Position numbers and translations under genes: made by a program. Source: Planctomycetaceae bacterium (lineage in GTDB: Bacteria; Planctomycetota; Planctomycetia; Pirellulales; Pirellulaceae). Taken from it: a stretch of DNA of 64,000 nucleotides. Under the pieces are notes generated by a model. That model was not told where the DNA came from and searched no databases. It saw only the letters and a list, made by a program, of their open reading frames with translations. The DNA is taken from positions 67,647 to 131,646 of the forward strand of contig JACKHN010000018.1 in NCBI GenBank assembly GCA_020638975.1, given 5' to 3'. Below are positions 51,327 through 59,479 of this stretch, in pieces; position 1 is the stretch's first letter; every line of letters begins with the position of its first letter.

Positions 51327-54300
51327 ATGAATGACCCGTCGATTAGGAATCCAGCCTATCAGCAACTTAATGATCAGCAACTTTCTGAGATCGACGAGCT
51401 TTGCGACCGTTTTGATCAGGAGTTGGTGAGAGGGCTCGGCCCACGCATGGAGAAGTTCCTGGCCGATGCTCCGATGGCTGCCCGCAATGGGCTGCTGGCA
51501 GAACTGCTGGTGATGGAATTGGAATACCGCGCGCAACAGCGGGATGAACCTCAGATAGACGAGTACCACGAGCGATTTCCGGAGCAGGCACATGTCATTG
51601 CGGGTGCGTTTTCTCAGCACGCACAGGCCGGGCAGTTCCTGGAGACACCGGAGGCTGCAAGCCGTTCTGCAACTGAAAAAAAGTCGCTGTCGGAATCCGC
51701 GGACGATCTGGACCTGCAAGGCGAGCGTGCTTCCAGCGAAGCCGCGTTCCGTAGATACCTGAAACCGGCGACACGCGATGGTTGGCTCGGTCGACTGGGG
51801 CATTACGAAATCGAAAAGATTCTCGGACGCGGAGCATTCGGAATCGTTGCCAAAGCGTTTGACAAAAAGTTGCACCGCGTGGTGGCAATCAAACTGATGG
51901 ATCCCGAACTCGCCGCGACCTCGCCGCCGCGAAAACGGTTCCTGCGAGAAGCTCGTACGGCGGCCGCGGTGACGCATGAGAGCATCGTGGCGGTTCACGC
52001 GGTGGAAGAAGAGCCGATTCCGTATCTGGCCATGGAGTACATTGCTGGGCAGACGTTAGAGCAACGAATGAACAACAAGGGGCCGCTCGACGTGGCGGAT
52101 GTGCTGAGGATCGGTCAACAGGTCGCCGCGGGACTGGCCGCCGCGCATTCGGTACACCTGATTCATCGTGACATCAAACCGTCGAATATCCTGTTGACCG
52201 ATGGCGTTGTCGAGAAGGCAAAGATTTCCGATTTCGGTTTAGCCCGGGCGGTGGACGATGCCAGCATGACGTCCAGCGGGCTAATCGCCGGCACGCCAAT
52301 GTATATGGCTCCGGAACAGGCGCGAGGTGAAACGCTCGATCATCGCGCCGACCTGTTCAGCTTGGGAAGCGTCCTCTATCAAATGGTCGCCGGCCGCCCT
52401 CCGTTCCGCGCAGCCAACACGGTCGCCGTACTCAAGCGAGTTTGCGAGGACACGCCGCGGTCGCTTGACGACGTCATCCCAACAACACCCGACTGGCTGC
52501 AGTCGATCATCTTTCGCTTGCTGGAAAAAGATCGCCAGGACCGTTTTCAGTCGGCTCAGGAAGTTGCGGATCTGTTGGCACGTTGTCAGCGTGAACTGGA
52601 GCACGGCGGCAAAGTAATTTCGGTTGCGACCCCGCGCTCCGCCAAACCCAGCGGCAATACACGCAACAAGATGACAAAATCAGCATGGCCGAAGCGGCTG
52701 CTGATGGGAGTGCTGGTCGCCTTGGCGGTTCTCGTGCTCACGATCCTAGGTCCCAGACTGGCACGCTGGTTCGACACGCCAATCCCGACGTTGCCGCAGG
52801 CGGTAACTATCGGCGGGATGGATGGTGACTCGTCTGAAAAACCGCCGCTCAACGGTGATGCGGCGATCGTTTCCCCCGCTGTGGCTGAAGATGAAGCTGA
52901 CGTAGCAATTCTATTCCTCGAAGGGAATCGGCGGCGTCATGATAGCCCACACCACGGCGTGGAAGTCCACGTCGACATCAAAGATGGCGAGCAGATCATC
53001 CAGCATGCGAGAAGAATGGATTTCGATTTCTTGAAAAGGAACAACTTGGTTGATCCATTTTTTGCCCGCGGGTGGTGGAAAAACTCGGACACCGAATGGA
53101 GCGACGTTCGTGCGATCCATTTTCAGTCGGGAATAGACAGTAAGGACGCCATTTGGGGTGTGAGCACGAATAGGGCAAATAGCGCCATCGGTTCGATCAT
53201 CATTGCTACAGGTTCCGAAGACAAGCATCCGTTTTTCGAGGCGGAGAGTGTTAGGGTGGAACCTTACGGACAGGGTAAGCTGATCAAGGTTAGCACGAAT
53301 GATCAAGAGGCTGAACTTGGCGTGGCTGATGGGTCTATTTATCTCTCGGACCGGGGATGGCTGGAGCTGTGCTGGATGGGGGAGAAAGAGAGTTTGATCA
53401 ATTCTCATAAGACCTATTACTTGCCCTCTGGTACGACTTTGCACCATCTCGGCCTTCGCCCTGGGACTTCACACACTTGGGAAGATGATGTGTTCGGCAC
53501 GGTGACCCTTCGGATTCAACCCGGCGCAGAAGCTGAAATCCCGAAGTTGCATCAGGCCGAGAATGCCGCAGCATCCGGTTCTCCTGACAAACGCACAACG
53601 ACAACCTGGCACGGTTGGTCCATCGCCGCCCCGCCGCCAGCAATCGCCCCATTCAATGCCGATCGGGCGAAACAGCATCAGGAAGCCTGGGCGGACTACT
53701 TCGGTCTGCCGGTCGAATACTCCAACTCCATTGGCATGAAGTTCCGGCTGATCCCTCCGGGCGAGTTCCTGATGGGGGGCCCGCCCGAGGAGATCGAAGC
53801 GGCTCTGAAAGTGGTTTCAGCGCCGGCGGTGCGAGCGAACATTGAAAGCGAAGGTCCACAGCACCAAGTTGTTCTCACAAAGCCGACCTATCTCGGGGTG
53901 ACTGAGGTGACGCAATCTCAGTACGAGCAGGTGATGGGAATCAACCCGTCCTGCTTCTCGGCGACGGGTCGAGGGAAAGACGCGGTCGCCAACTTGGAGA
54001 CGGGCAATCATCCGGTGGAATCGGTGAGTTGGTACGACGCGGCCGATTTCTGCGTGAAACTGAGCCAGCAGGAGCAGCTTAAACCGTTCTATTCCCGTTC
54101 CGATGAGACGGTAACGTACCTGGAAGGGACCGGTTACCGACTGCCAACGGAGGCGGAATGGGAGTACGCCTGTCGGGCCGGAACCACAACGCCCTTCTGG
54201 AGCGGCGCGCAGGTCCCGAATCTGATTCAGGCCGGCAGGTTTCTCAGCAACTCCGGCGACCGCACGCATTCCGTTGGAGAGTTGAACGCCAATCCTTTCG

Positions 54301-54707
54301 GACTGTCCGACCTGCATGGCAACGCGTGGGAGTGGTGCCAGTACCGGTTTGGCGACTATCCACGCGGCCCGGACACCGATCCCAGGGGTCCGCTGTCGGG
54401 TGAGGGGGTGCAACGCGGCGGCAGTTGGAAGGACCCCTCCCTCTACTGCCGTTCGGCGAGTCGCCTCAGGGTCTCGCCGGCCTCCCAGTTCAGCAACAAC
54501 GGCTTTCGTGTGGCGTTGACGGTTGACGCCGTGAAAGGACTGCTGGGTAAGACATCGGAGAATCAGCCGCCGCCCGCCATCGCACCATTCGATGAGAGTC
54601 AGGCCCAAGCCCATCAGCAGGTCTGGGAGAAGGATCTCGATTTGCCGGTCGAGTACACCAACAGCATCGGCATGAAGTTTCGACCGATACCCCGGGTGAT
54701 TTTTTAA
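51327..54707 (+). CDS. Transmembrane Ser/Thr protein kinase with extracellular FGE/SUMF1-like domain; C-terminus frameshifted
   Basis: ATG 51327 gives 1126 residues. The kinase domain has G-loop LGRGAFGIV (about 166-174), VAIKLM (Lys189), HRDIKPSNIL (Asp282), DFGLA (Asp302) and APEQ, so it appears active. One membrane helix follows at about 458-482 (LLMGVLVALAVLVLTILG). Outside are an unassigned domain (about 520-770) and an FGE-sulfatase-type domain (about 797-1066) with NSIGMKFRLIPPGEFLMGG, YRLPTEAEWEYACRAG, LSDLHGNAWEWC and RGGSWKD. These domains usually act as ligand-binding or structural modules in planctomycete kinases; catalytic formylglycine activity is unlikely but untested. A second FGE copy starts (NSIGMKF again) and is cut after 9 more residues by a one-base loss. 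Paired with the upstream sigma factor. Confidence 0.88.
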   Translation: MNDPSIRNPAYQQLNDQQLSEIDELCDRFDQELVRGLGPRMEKFLADAPMAARNGLLAELLVMELEYRAQQRDEPQIDEYHERFPEQAHVIAGAFSQHAQAGQFLETPEAASRSATEKKSLSESADDLDLQGERASSEAAFRRYLKPATRDGWLGRLGHYEIEKILGRGAFGIVAKAFDKKLHRVVAIKLMDPELAATSPPRKRFLREARTAAAVTHESIVAVHAVEEEPIPYLAMEYIAGQTLEQRMNNKGPLDVADVLRIGQQVAAGLAAAHSVHLIHRDIKPSNILLTDGVVEKAKISDFGLARAVDDASMTSSGLIAGTPMYMAPEQARGETLDHRADLFSLGSVLYQMVAGRPPFRAANTVAVLKRVCEDTPRSLDDVIPTTPDWLQSIIFRLLEKDRQDRFQSAQEVADLLARCQRELEHGGKVISVATPRSAKPSGNTRNKMTKSAWPKRLLMGVLVALAVLVLTILGPRLARWFDTPIPTLPQAVTIGGMDGDSSEKPPLNGDAAIVSPAVAEDEADVAILFLEGNRRRHDSPHHGVEVHVDIKDGEQIIQHARRMDFDFLKRNNLVDPFFARGWWKNSDTEWSDVRAIHFQSGIDSKDAIWGVSTNRANSAIGSIIIATGSEDKHPFFEAESVRVEPYGQGKLIKVSTNDQEAELGVADGSIYLSDRGWLELCWMGEKESLINSHKTYYLPSGTTLHHLGLRPGTSHTWEDDVFGTVTLRIQPGAEAEIPKLHQAENAAASGSPDKRTTTTWHGWSIAAPPPAIAPFNADRAKQHQEAWADYFGLPVEYSNSIGMKFRLIPPGEFLMGGPPEEIEAALKVVSAPAVRANIESEGPQHQVVLTKPTYLGVTEVTQSQYEQVMGINPSCFSATGRGKDAVANLETGNHPVESVSWYDAADFCVKLSQQEQLKPFYSRSDETVTYLEGTGYRLPTEAEWEYACRAGTTTPFWSGAQVPNLIQAGRFLSNSGDRTHSVGELNANPFGLSDLHGNAWEWCQYRFGDYPRGPDTDPRGPLSGEGVQRGGSWKDPSLYCRSASRLRVSPASQFSNNGFRVALTVDAVKGLLGKTSENQPPPAIAPFDESQAQAHQQVWEKDLDLPVEYTNSIGMKFRPIPRVIF
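54690..54693 (+). other. Probable one-base deletion truncating the second FGE domain
   Basis: The CCCC run yields FRPIPRVIF-stop. With one extra C the frame reads FRPIPPGDFLIGST, matching the first FGE copy (FRLIPPGEFLMGG). After that, resemblance ends within a few residues, so the domain is also physically truncated near 54720. Confidence 0.7.
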
Positions 54708-54794
54708 TCGGAAGCACCGCGCAGTACAATAACCACGCACCACGTTCGAATCTCGTTTTTTCAGGTCAGAACGGCGACACAGTTAGCATTAAGC

Positions 54795-54816
54795 ACTAAC
54801 CGATCAATTACTGTCG
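54795..54816. repeat. Left inverted repeat of the ISAzo13-type element
   Basis: Its reverse complement begins CGACAGTAATTGATCGGTTA and matches the right end except at two positions. It contains the transposase stop TAA (54808-54810). Confidence 0.7.
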
Positions 54817-56033
54817 GCTGTGAGGGATCGCTCGGTAGTTCCATTTTGGCAATAGGTCATCATACACGATTTTCAGGTTCCGTTTGATTTCATCGGTGGC
54901 GTCTCGACCGGTTTCGTAGATGTGGCGAATCACGTTGACGGTTGTTTTCAAGCCGGTGCTGGTGGTTGCTTTGCGCATGAGTTCGACAACCGTTTCCAGG
55001 GTGTCGAACAACAGACCGGTGCAAGCGCGGCCGATGTGCGGAAACAAGCGACGCTCGATGGGATTGTATTTCGAGCAGTAGCTGGGGTAGTGGGCAACAC
55101 GGATTTCCACGCCGATCTGATCCGCCACCGTCTGCAGATCGTGTTTGAAAATGTACTTGTGCGCGGAATTGCTGCCACCACCATCGCAGAGCAGCAGGAT
55201 CGAATCGGCGTCGCCATAGCACTGCTGGCCGATGCGGTTCCAATACCACAGCAAACTGTCGCAAGCGAACTGGCTTGTATCGCGAGACAATCCAAGGTTG
55301 ATGTGCCCACGGTTTCGGACAGGATCGTAGATGCCGTGAGGAATGATCACGCCGTCAGCCCAACTGGGAAAGTCGTGATCGAATGCTTGGAACGGTTGAT
55401 TGCAGCGAACTCGGCCAGCACGGTAAAGCTGGCCCAAATGTTCTTTGGCCTTGGTGTCCACGGAAAAGTACGGGTTGCCCAGAATTTCGTATTCGTCGAT
55501 CAACGTTGCAATTCGCTCAAACTGGGCATTGCGGTCGGGATGAGAACCGCCAGCCAAGTCTTTGCGTATCTTCCGCAATCGCAAGCCTTCATCTTCCATC
55601 CACTGGCGAATGGTATCGTCACATACGGGAGTTCCCAACGCGTCCAGTTTCTTCGAGAGGATGGTGGGAGAGAGGTCGGTGAAGACAATGGTTTCGTCGT
55701 CGGGGTCGCCCGCTGTCCGCGTGTCGAGCAACGCGTTCAGATTCTGCTCGGCTGGCGAGTCTGCAGCGATCTTTTTTTCCGACCGGCCCCCGGTCGCCGG
55801 ACACGTCCCTCGGCAGGATCGTTCGGCAAATCGTCAAGTTCAGCGATGCCACGTTCAATGGTACGCGTCGAGCAACGCAATAATTGAGCGACATATTTGA
55901 TGCCACCGTGGCCCAGTTGCGTGGCTTCGATCGCCGCGAATCGTCGCTGGTCCTTCTCGGAAAGCGTGGCATAAAACCCACGCAACTTTTGTTCTGTCTC
56001 CTGATCCAACCGTCGGATAAAATCGATTGCCAT
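54808..56033 (-). CDS. ISAzo13-family transposase, two frames joined by a -1 frameshift
   Basis: The first frame starts at ATG 56033 after AGGAGG six bases upstream (MAIDFIRRLDQETEQKLRGF) and carries a helix-turn-helix part (ATQLGHGGIKYVAQLLRCSTRTIERGI) to RRPGAGRKK; it stops at 55737. The second frame continues in register KKIAADSPAEQNLNALLDTRTAGDP, then the DDE domain: YFSVDTKAKEHLG, ILLLCDGGGSN and HYPSYCSKYNPIERRLFPHI. Joined at a run of seven A, it gives about 408 residues. This is the Rhodopirellula transposase type. The frameshift may be programmed (A-run slippage) or an inactivating change; otherwise both parts look intact. Confidence 0.85.
55772..55778 (-). other. A7 slippery run at the transposase frame junction
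   Basis: On the minus strand CGG-AAAAAAA-G. A -1 slip changes the reading from KKRSLQTRQ to KKIAADSPAEQ, which continues into the DDE domain. Such A-runs are well-known sites of ribosomal or transcriptional slippage in IS transposase genes. Confidence 0.6.
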
Positions 56034-56082
56034 CCTTGGCCTCCTGTAGAAAACTGCTGATAACTGCCCCAACAGCAATCTT

Positions 56083-57048
56083 CTACACGATCTCTCTCCC
56101 CAAACAACGCGACAGTAATTCATCGGTCAGTACTATACGATCTTCGAACTCAATCGTCGTCCACTCGTTGGGCGGCACATCAAAGTACCCGACCAAATAC
56201 TTCTCGCGCCGTCCAACAATCGTGTCGCCGCCATAGATTCGCAACGTAACCGGTTCGTCGCTCTGGATGGCTCGAACTCGTAACGTCCCGCGATACGTAC
56301 CTGCCGGTGCGCGCAGTCTCGAAAAATTGACCAGGTTCGTCGGACAGTATCCCGATTGGAAGATCACAAGCCCGTCGTCCGTCTTACGGAACATCTTGCC
56401 AATGTGGTTATCGAGTTGTGGCTTGCCGTCGTGAGTTTTCTGGTCCAAGAGGTTGGTGTGGTGTTCGATACGCTTAGGTTGTTTGGCGGGCCCGAAGACA
56501 GCATCCAGCGTTGCATCAGCGGCACGCAGGTACGCTTGCATCGCTTCGGGCGAAACCGCGAGTCCTTCACCGACATTGTCGAAACCGGCGGTTGGTGTGT
56601 CTTCGGGAAGTAGTTCTTTCACCTGAACGTAGACGTCGAACAGATCGCGGACCGTGTTCTCATACTCAACGCGATTCAGCCGTCTCAGGACGACATCGTC
56701 CCGCGAGCGATCTGCGTGCGAAATCGCAGCGGCAATTTGCGTCACGACTTTCGATTTCGCATCGGGATGCGGTTGGGACGCAGTTTGTGGCGGCATCTCG
56801 CCCCGATCGATCCTGTCGTGGATCAATGTCCAGGCACGCGAAGCTTCGTCGTCTGCCAAGTTGCTGCTGAGTTTCGTTAGATCCAGTCCCGCTTCGGCGT
56901 CACTCCCTTCGTGGCAGTCGAGGCAATGTGACTGGAGGAATGGCCCAATGGCAGACCGCCACGCATGCACCTCGGCGCAAGCGACTCGCGTCAGGTTGCC
57001 GAGACAGAGAGCCAGGATAGTAATCGTTTGGATGATTCGAGTTCGCAT
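56083..57048 (-). pseudogene. Truncated cytochrome c/DUF1587-type planctomycete protein
   Basis: ATG 57048 starts a signal peptide (MRTRIIQTITILALCLG). A heme-type CLDCH (Cys42, Cys45, His46) lies in the planctomycete cytochrome domain, followed by GEMPPQTASQP and VVLRRLNRVEYENTVRDLFDV, the DUF1587 signature, and a carbohydrate-binding-like part (TYRGTLRVRAIQSDEPVTLRIYGGD). Full family members continue with further DUF1592/1588/1585 domains; here the native frame stops being homologous at FEDRIV, where the IS end begins, and a stop follows 17 codons later. About 320 residues remain of a protein normally near 800. It is therefore a broken gene. Confidence 0.8.
56110..56131. repeat. Right inverted repeat of the ISAzo13-type element
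   Basis: Begins CGACAGTAATTCATCGGTCA. It adjoins the truncated cytochrome/DUF1587 gene, whose reading frame runs through it for the last residues before a stop inside the IS. Confidence 0.7.
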
Positions 57049-57071
57049 CGCCCTAGTCCAGCGCGTCATAC

Positions 57072-57145
57072 GGGGTCGGGAGTCTTTTTCGGCCAAGCGA
57101 CAAGCCATAATCATAGCGGTTCTGCCGAAAAAGACTCCCGACCCC
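57072..57145. repeat. Perfect 21-bp inverted repeat between the hydrolase and cytochrome genes
   Basis: Arms 57072-57092 (GGGGTCGGGAGTCTTTTTCG plus one G) and 57125-57145 are exact reverse complements around a 32-base loop. It lies 32 bp after the hydrolase stop on the same strand, so it can act as a terminator for it. The motif is recalled as a common dispersed palindrome in planctomycetes. Confidence 0.8.
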
Positions 57146-57177
57146 TGTGCCGCCAGCAGGTATTGTTGCCTCGCAAT

Positions 57178-59163
57178 TTACTCGTATTTCACTTTGCCTT
57201 CGCCGATCAAGCGAACCAAGTCCGGGAGGTCGTAGTCCTCGAGGGCTCCATGCACGGCGCTGTCAATCTGTCCAGCGGGCACCGTTTGCTTGACGACCGA
57301 CGACCAATCTCGGGGCGTGTCTCGCAGGGTGACTGATGCAAACAGCTCGGGGCGAAGTGCCGCAGCGTGTAATGCGACGATTCCAGCTTGCCCGACTCCG
57401 ACGAGATGAACGCGGCGTGGTTTGTCTTCGGGCTGCTGGTAGTAGGCGACGAAGTGCCCGCTGGCCAAGGCATCTTCGACTCGCAAGCCGAGCAGCGGCT
57501 TGCCAAGTAGATACGCCAAGTAGTAGGTCTTCCAGTCGGTCAGCAGTTCGTCGCGCGTGCCATGGGCCGTTTCCCCCTGTCCGCTTAGGTCAACCGTGAC
57601 AACGGCGTATCCGTCGTCAAGCAAGTTCTCAATCGGACCGTCTGGTTGCGAGTCGCCGAGCTTGCCGGTGTCATGGAGATAGAGATAGGCATCGTCCTGC
57701 GGCGACACGGGATGAAAAGTGAGGCCAGGAATAGGAACGCCTGAATCCGTTCGCAGAACGAGTCGATCGATGTGGTAAGCTTCGCGCTGCACGCGACCTT
57801 TGTCTTCGAACTTTGGCAACGGCAACTCGTCAAGCGGGCGAATTCCGAGTCGTTGTCGAACTCGCTCCGTCATCGCGGCTGGAGATTCGGTCTCCCCGAG
57901 CTTGGATCGCTGCGTTGCGAGTTGGGTTGCCCGTTCAGCATTCAAGTCGAAGACTGACTTTTCATCCGGAAGGGTCAAGACCTGTCCCGACGGCGTGCAA
58001 AGAAGCTCTTCCGGAGGTCGAGTCGTTAGTTCGGCGACCGGCACCGGCGCATCGCGGCCAACCAACCAACGCTGCATCCAGTGAGCGATCGTGGCCAGCC
58101 CTTGTGGTGTGACGCCGTGCGGGCCGTCCATTTCAATCAGGTCGACTCGTTCAGGATATCCAAGTTTGCCGTAGATGCGTTTGGCTTGTCGATAGTTTTG
58201 CCAGGCTCCTTCGATGTCAAAGTAGTCACCCGTCGTTGCACAGATTAGCGTTGGCTTTGGACCTCGCATCAAAATGTAATCCGGTTGGTCGATACCAAAT
58301 GTGATTTGTCCAAACACGTTCTGCTCGGCATCTTGCGGTCCGATTTTCTCAATCAGCTTTTGAAACGTCGTCAGGTAGCACGCTGGTGCCGCACAGGCGA
58401 CGCGTTCATCGATCGCCATCACATAACTGGTCAGCGTGCCTCCGCCCGAACAGCCTGTGTAGCCAATGCGCTTTGCATCGATATCCGGTCGGCTGACAAG
58501 ATAGTCGATCGACCGAATGCCGTCCCACACGCGATACGTCGCAGTGCTTCGTCCGACGAGCGTCGAGCCCGCCCCCATCAGCAGATGCTCCGTCGTCGTT
58601 CCGTTAAACACGACCTTGCCAGCTTCGTCAAGGATTTGCGACCGCTCGCCTTGGCCGATCGGATCAAAGCACAACGCCGCCATGCCGTGCTTGACCATCA
58701 TCAGGCCGAAACGCTGGTTATAGGCGGCGGTCTTCGCCGTACGACTGTGCCCGCTAGAGACAACCACTGCCGCAAAGGGCCCCTCGCCCTCCGGAAGATA
58801 GAGGTTCGCTGTGATGTGGTGATTTGGCTGGCTCTCGTAGATCACATTCTCGATGCGGTAGCCATCGGCCTGAATGGTTCGCGTCGTGCTTCCGTTTAAA
58901 GGCGTTTTCTCGGGGAGGCCACCGAGTTGTGTGATGAAGAAGTCACGCAGTCGCTTCTGATAATCTCGAATCTGCTCGGGAGTCTCCAGTTCCTCGTAAG
59001 TCTCACCGCGTCGATCCAATGCTGTGTAGGCCGCCTGTTGCAAATTGGCATACAACGAAGCGGATTCTCGCTCGTTTTCAGAAAGGCAATTCAAGTCTTC
59101 CGCGTGATTCGAGCGGCAAAACATCACGAGCGTCAGGGCAAGAAACAAGTGAGGTCGGTTCAT
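57178..59163 (-). CDS. Exported two-domain alpha/beta hydrolase (acetylxylan-esterase-like)
   Basis: ATG 59163 begins MNRPHLFLALTLVMFCRSNHA, a signal peptide. The 661-residue protein has a first alpha/beta-hydrolase domain (about 100-390): ANLYLPEGEGPFAAVVVSSGH, ALCFDPIGQGERSQ, nucleophile elbow YTGCSGGG (Ser about 238) and DGPHGVTPQG supplying the His. A second, more degenerate domain (about 480-661) has YLYLHDTGKLGD, YAVVTVDLSGQGETAHG and VGVGQAGIVALHAAALRP, where the elbow is GVGQAG and lacks the Ser. So only the first half looks catalytic. Related planctomycete enzymes are annotated as acetylxylan esterases or dienelactone-type hydrolases; the substrate is not determined. A strong palindrome follows the stop. 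Confidence 0.85.
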   Translation of the reverse strand: MNRPHLFLALTLVMFCRSNHAEDLNCLSENERESASLYANLQQAAYTALDRRGETYEELETPEQIRDYQKRLRDFFITQLGGLPEKTPLNGSTTRTIQADGYRIENVIYESQPNHHITANLYLPEGEGPFAAVVVSSGHSRTAKTAAYNQRFGLMMVKHGMAALCFDPIGQGERSQILDEAGKVVFNGTTTEHLLMGAGSTLVGRSTATYRVWDGIRSIDYLVSRPDIDAKRIGYTGCSGGGTLTSYVMAIDERVACAAPACYLTTFQKLIEKIGPQDAEQNVFGQITFGIDQPDYILMRGPKPTLICATTGDYFDIEGAWQNYRQAKRIYGKLGYPERVDLIEMDGPHGVTPQGLATIAHWMQRWLVGRDAPVPVAELTTRPPEELLCTPSGQVLTLPDEKSVFDLNAERATQLATQRSKLGETESPAAMTERVRQRLGIRPLDELPLPKFEDKGRVQREAYHIDRLVLRTDSGVPIPGLTFHPVSPQDDAYLYLHDTGKLGDSQPDGPIENLLDDGYAVVTVDLSGQGETAHGTRDELLTDWKTYYLAYLLGKPLLGLRVEDALASGHFVAYYQQPEDKPRRVHLVGVGQAGIVALHAAALRPELFASVTLRDTPRDWSSVVKQTVPAGQIDSAVHGALEDYDLPDLVRLIGEGKVKYE

Positions 59164-59479
59164 GGCAGCGTCCAATTTCGAATAGGTGCAAATTCATGGT
59201 GTAGCCCGATCGTTGATGGCATTGACACTTCTCGTACGACGGCGCTCCGAGGCCGTCGCTAAGCATTCGACGGCCTCGGAGGGCCGTCGTACCTGTTTTG
59301 GAAAAGTCCGATTGCCAACTGCGATCGGGTTAAACGACCACTCCAAGCCGCAGTAGTATAGCTGTCCGCACTCTGCGTTGCACCTTCTCGCGTCGATTCG
59401 ACATCGATATCATAGCGGTTTCGGATGGATATAGACGCCGAGCCTTTCGCTCGGAGACCGGCAGCTACAAGGAAGGTCG
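59164..59479. other. Divergent intergenic region (316 bp) holding a long palindrome
   Basis: It separates the divergent hydrolase and SNF2 genes and must hold both promoters; none was recognised with confidence. AAGGAAGG just before the SNF2 ATG is a good ribosome-binding site. The 25-bp palindrome is listed separately. Confidence 0.6.
59234..59292. repeat. 25-bp near-perfect inverted repeat
   Basis: Arms 59234-59258 (GTACGACGGCGCTCCGAGGC and five more bases) and 59268-59292 match at 24 of 25 positions with a 9-base loop. It lies between divergent genes, where a terminator is not needed, which favours a dispersed palindromic element. Confidence 0.8.

Larger units (their letters stand above)
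54795..56131 (-). mobile_element. ISAzo13-type insertion sequence, about 1337 bp
   Basis: The element is bounded by 22-bp inverted repeats (54795-54816 and 56110-56131) matching at 20 of 22 positions, and carries a transposase gene in two overlapping frames. The transposase stop codon lies inside the left repeat. No clear target-site duplication was found beside the ends, and the flanks are pieces of two different truncated genes. The outer limits could differ by a few bases. Confidence 0.75.

Noticed and set aside
53817..54743. 308-codon minus-strand open frame over the FGE domain
   Set aside because: Antisense to the clear FGE-type coding sequence; no recognisable motif.
54922..55887. Long plus-strand open frame inside the IS
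   Set aside because: It is antisense to the transposase DDE domain and has no family features.
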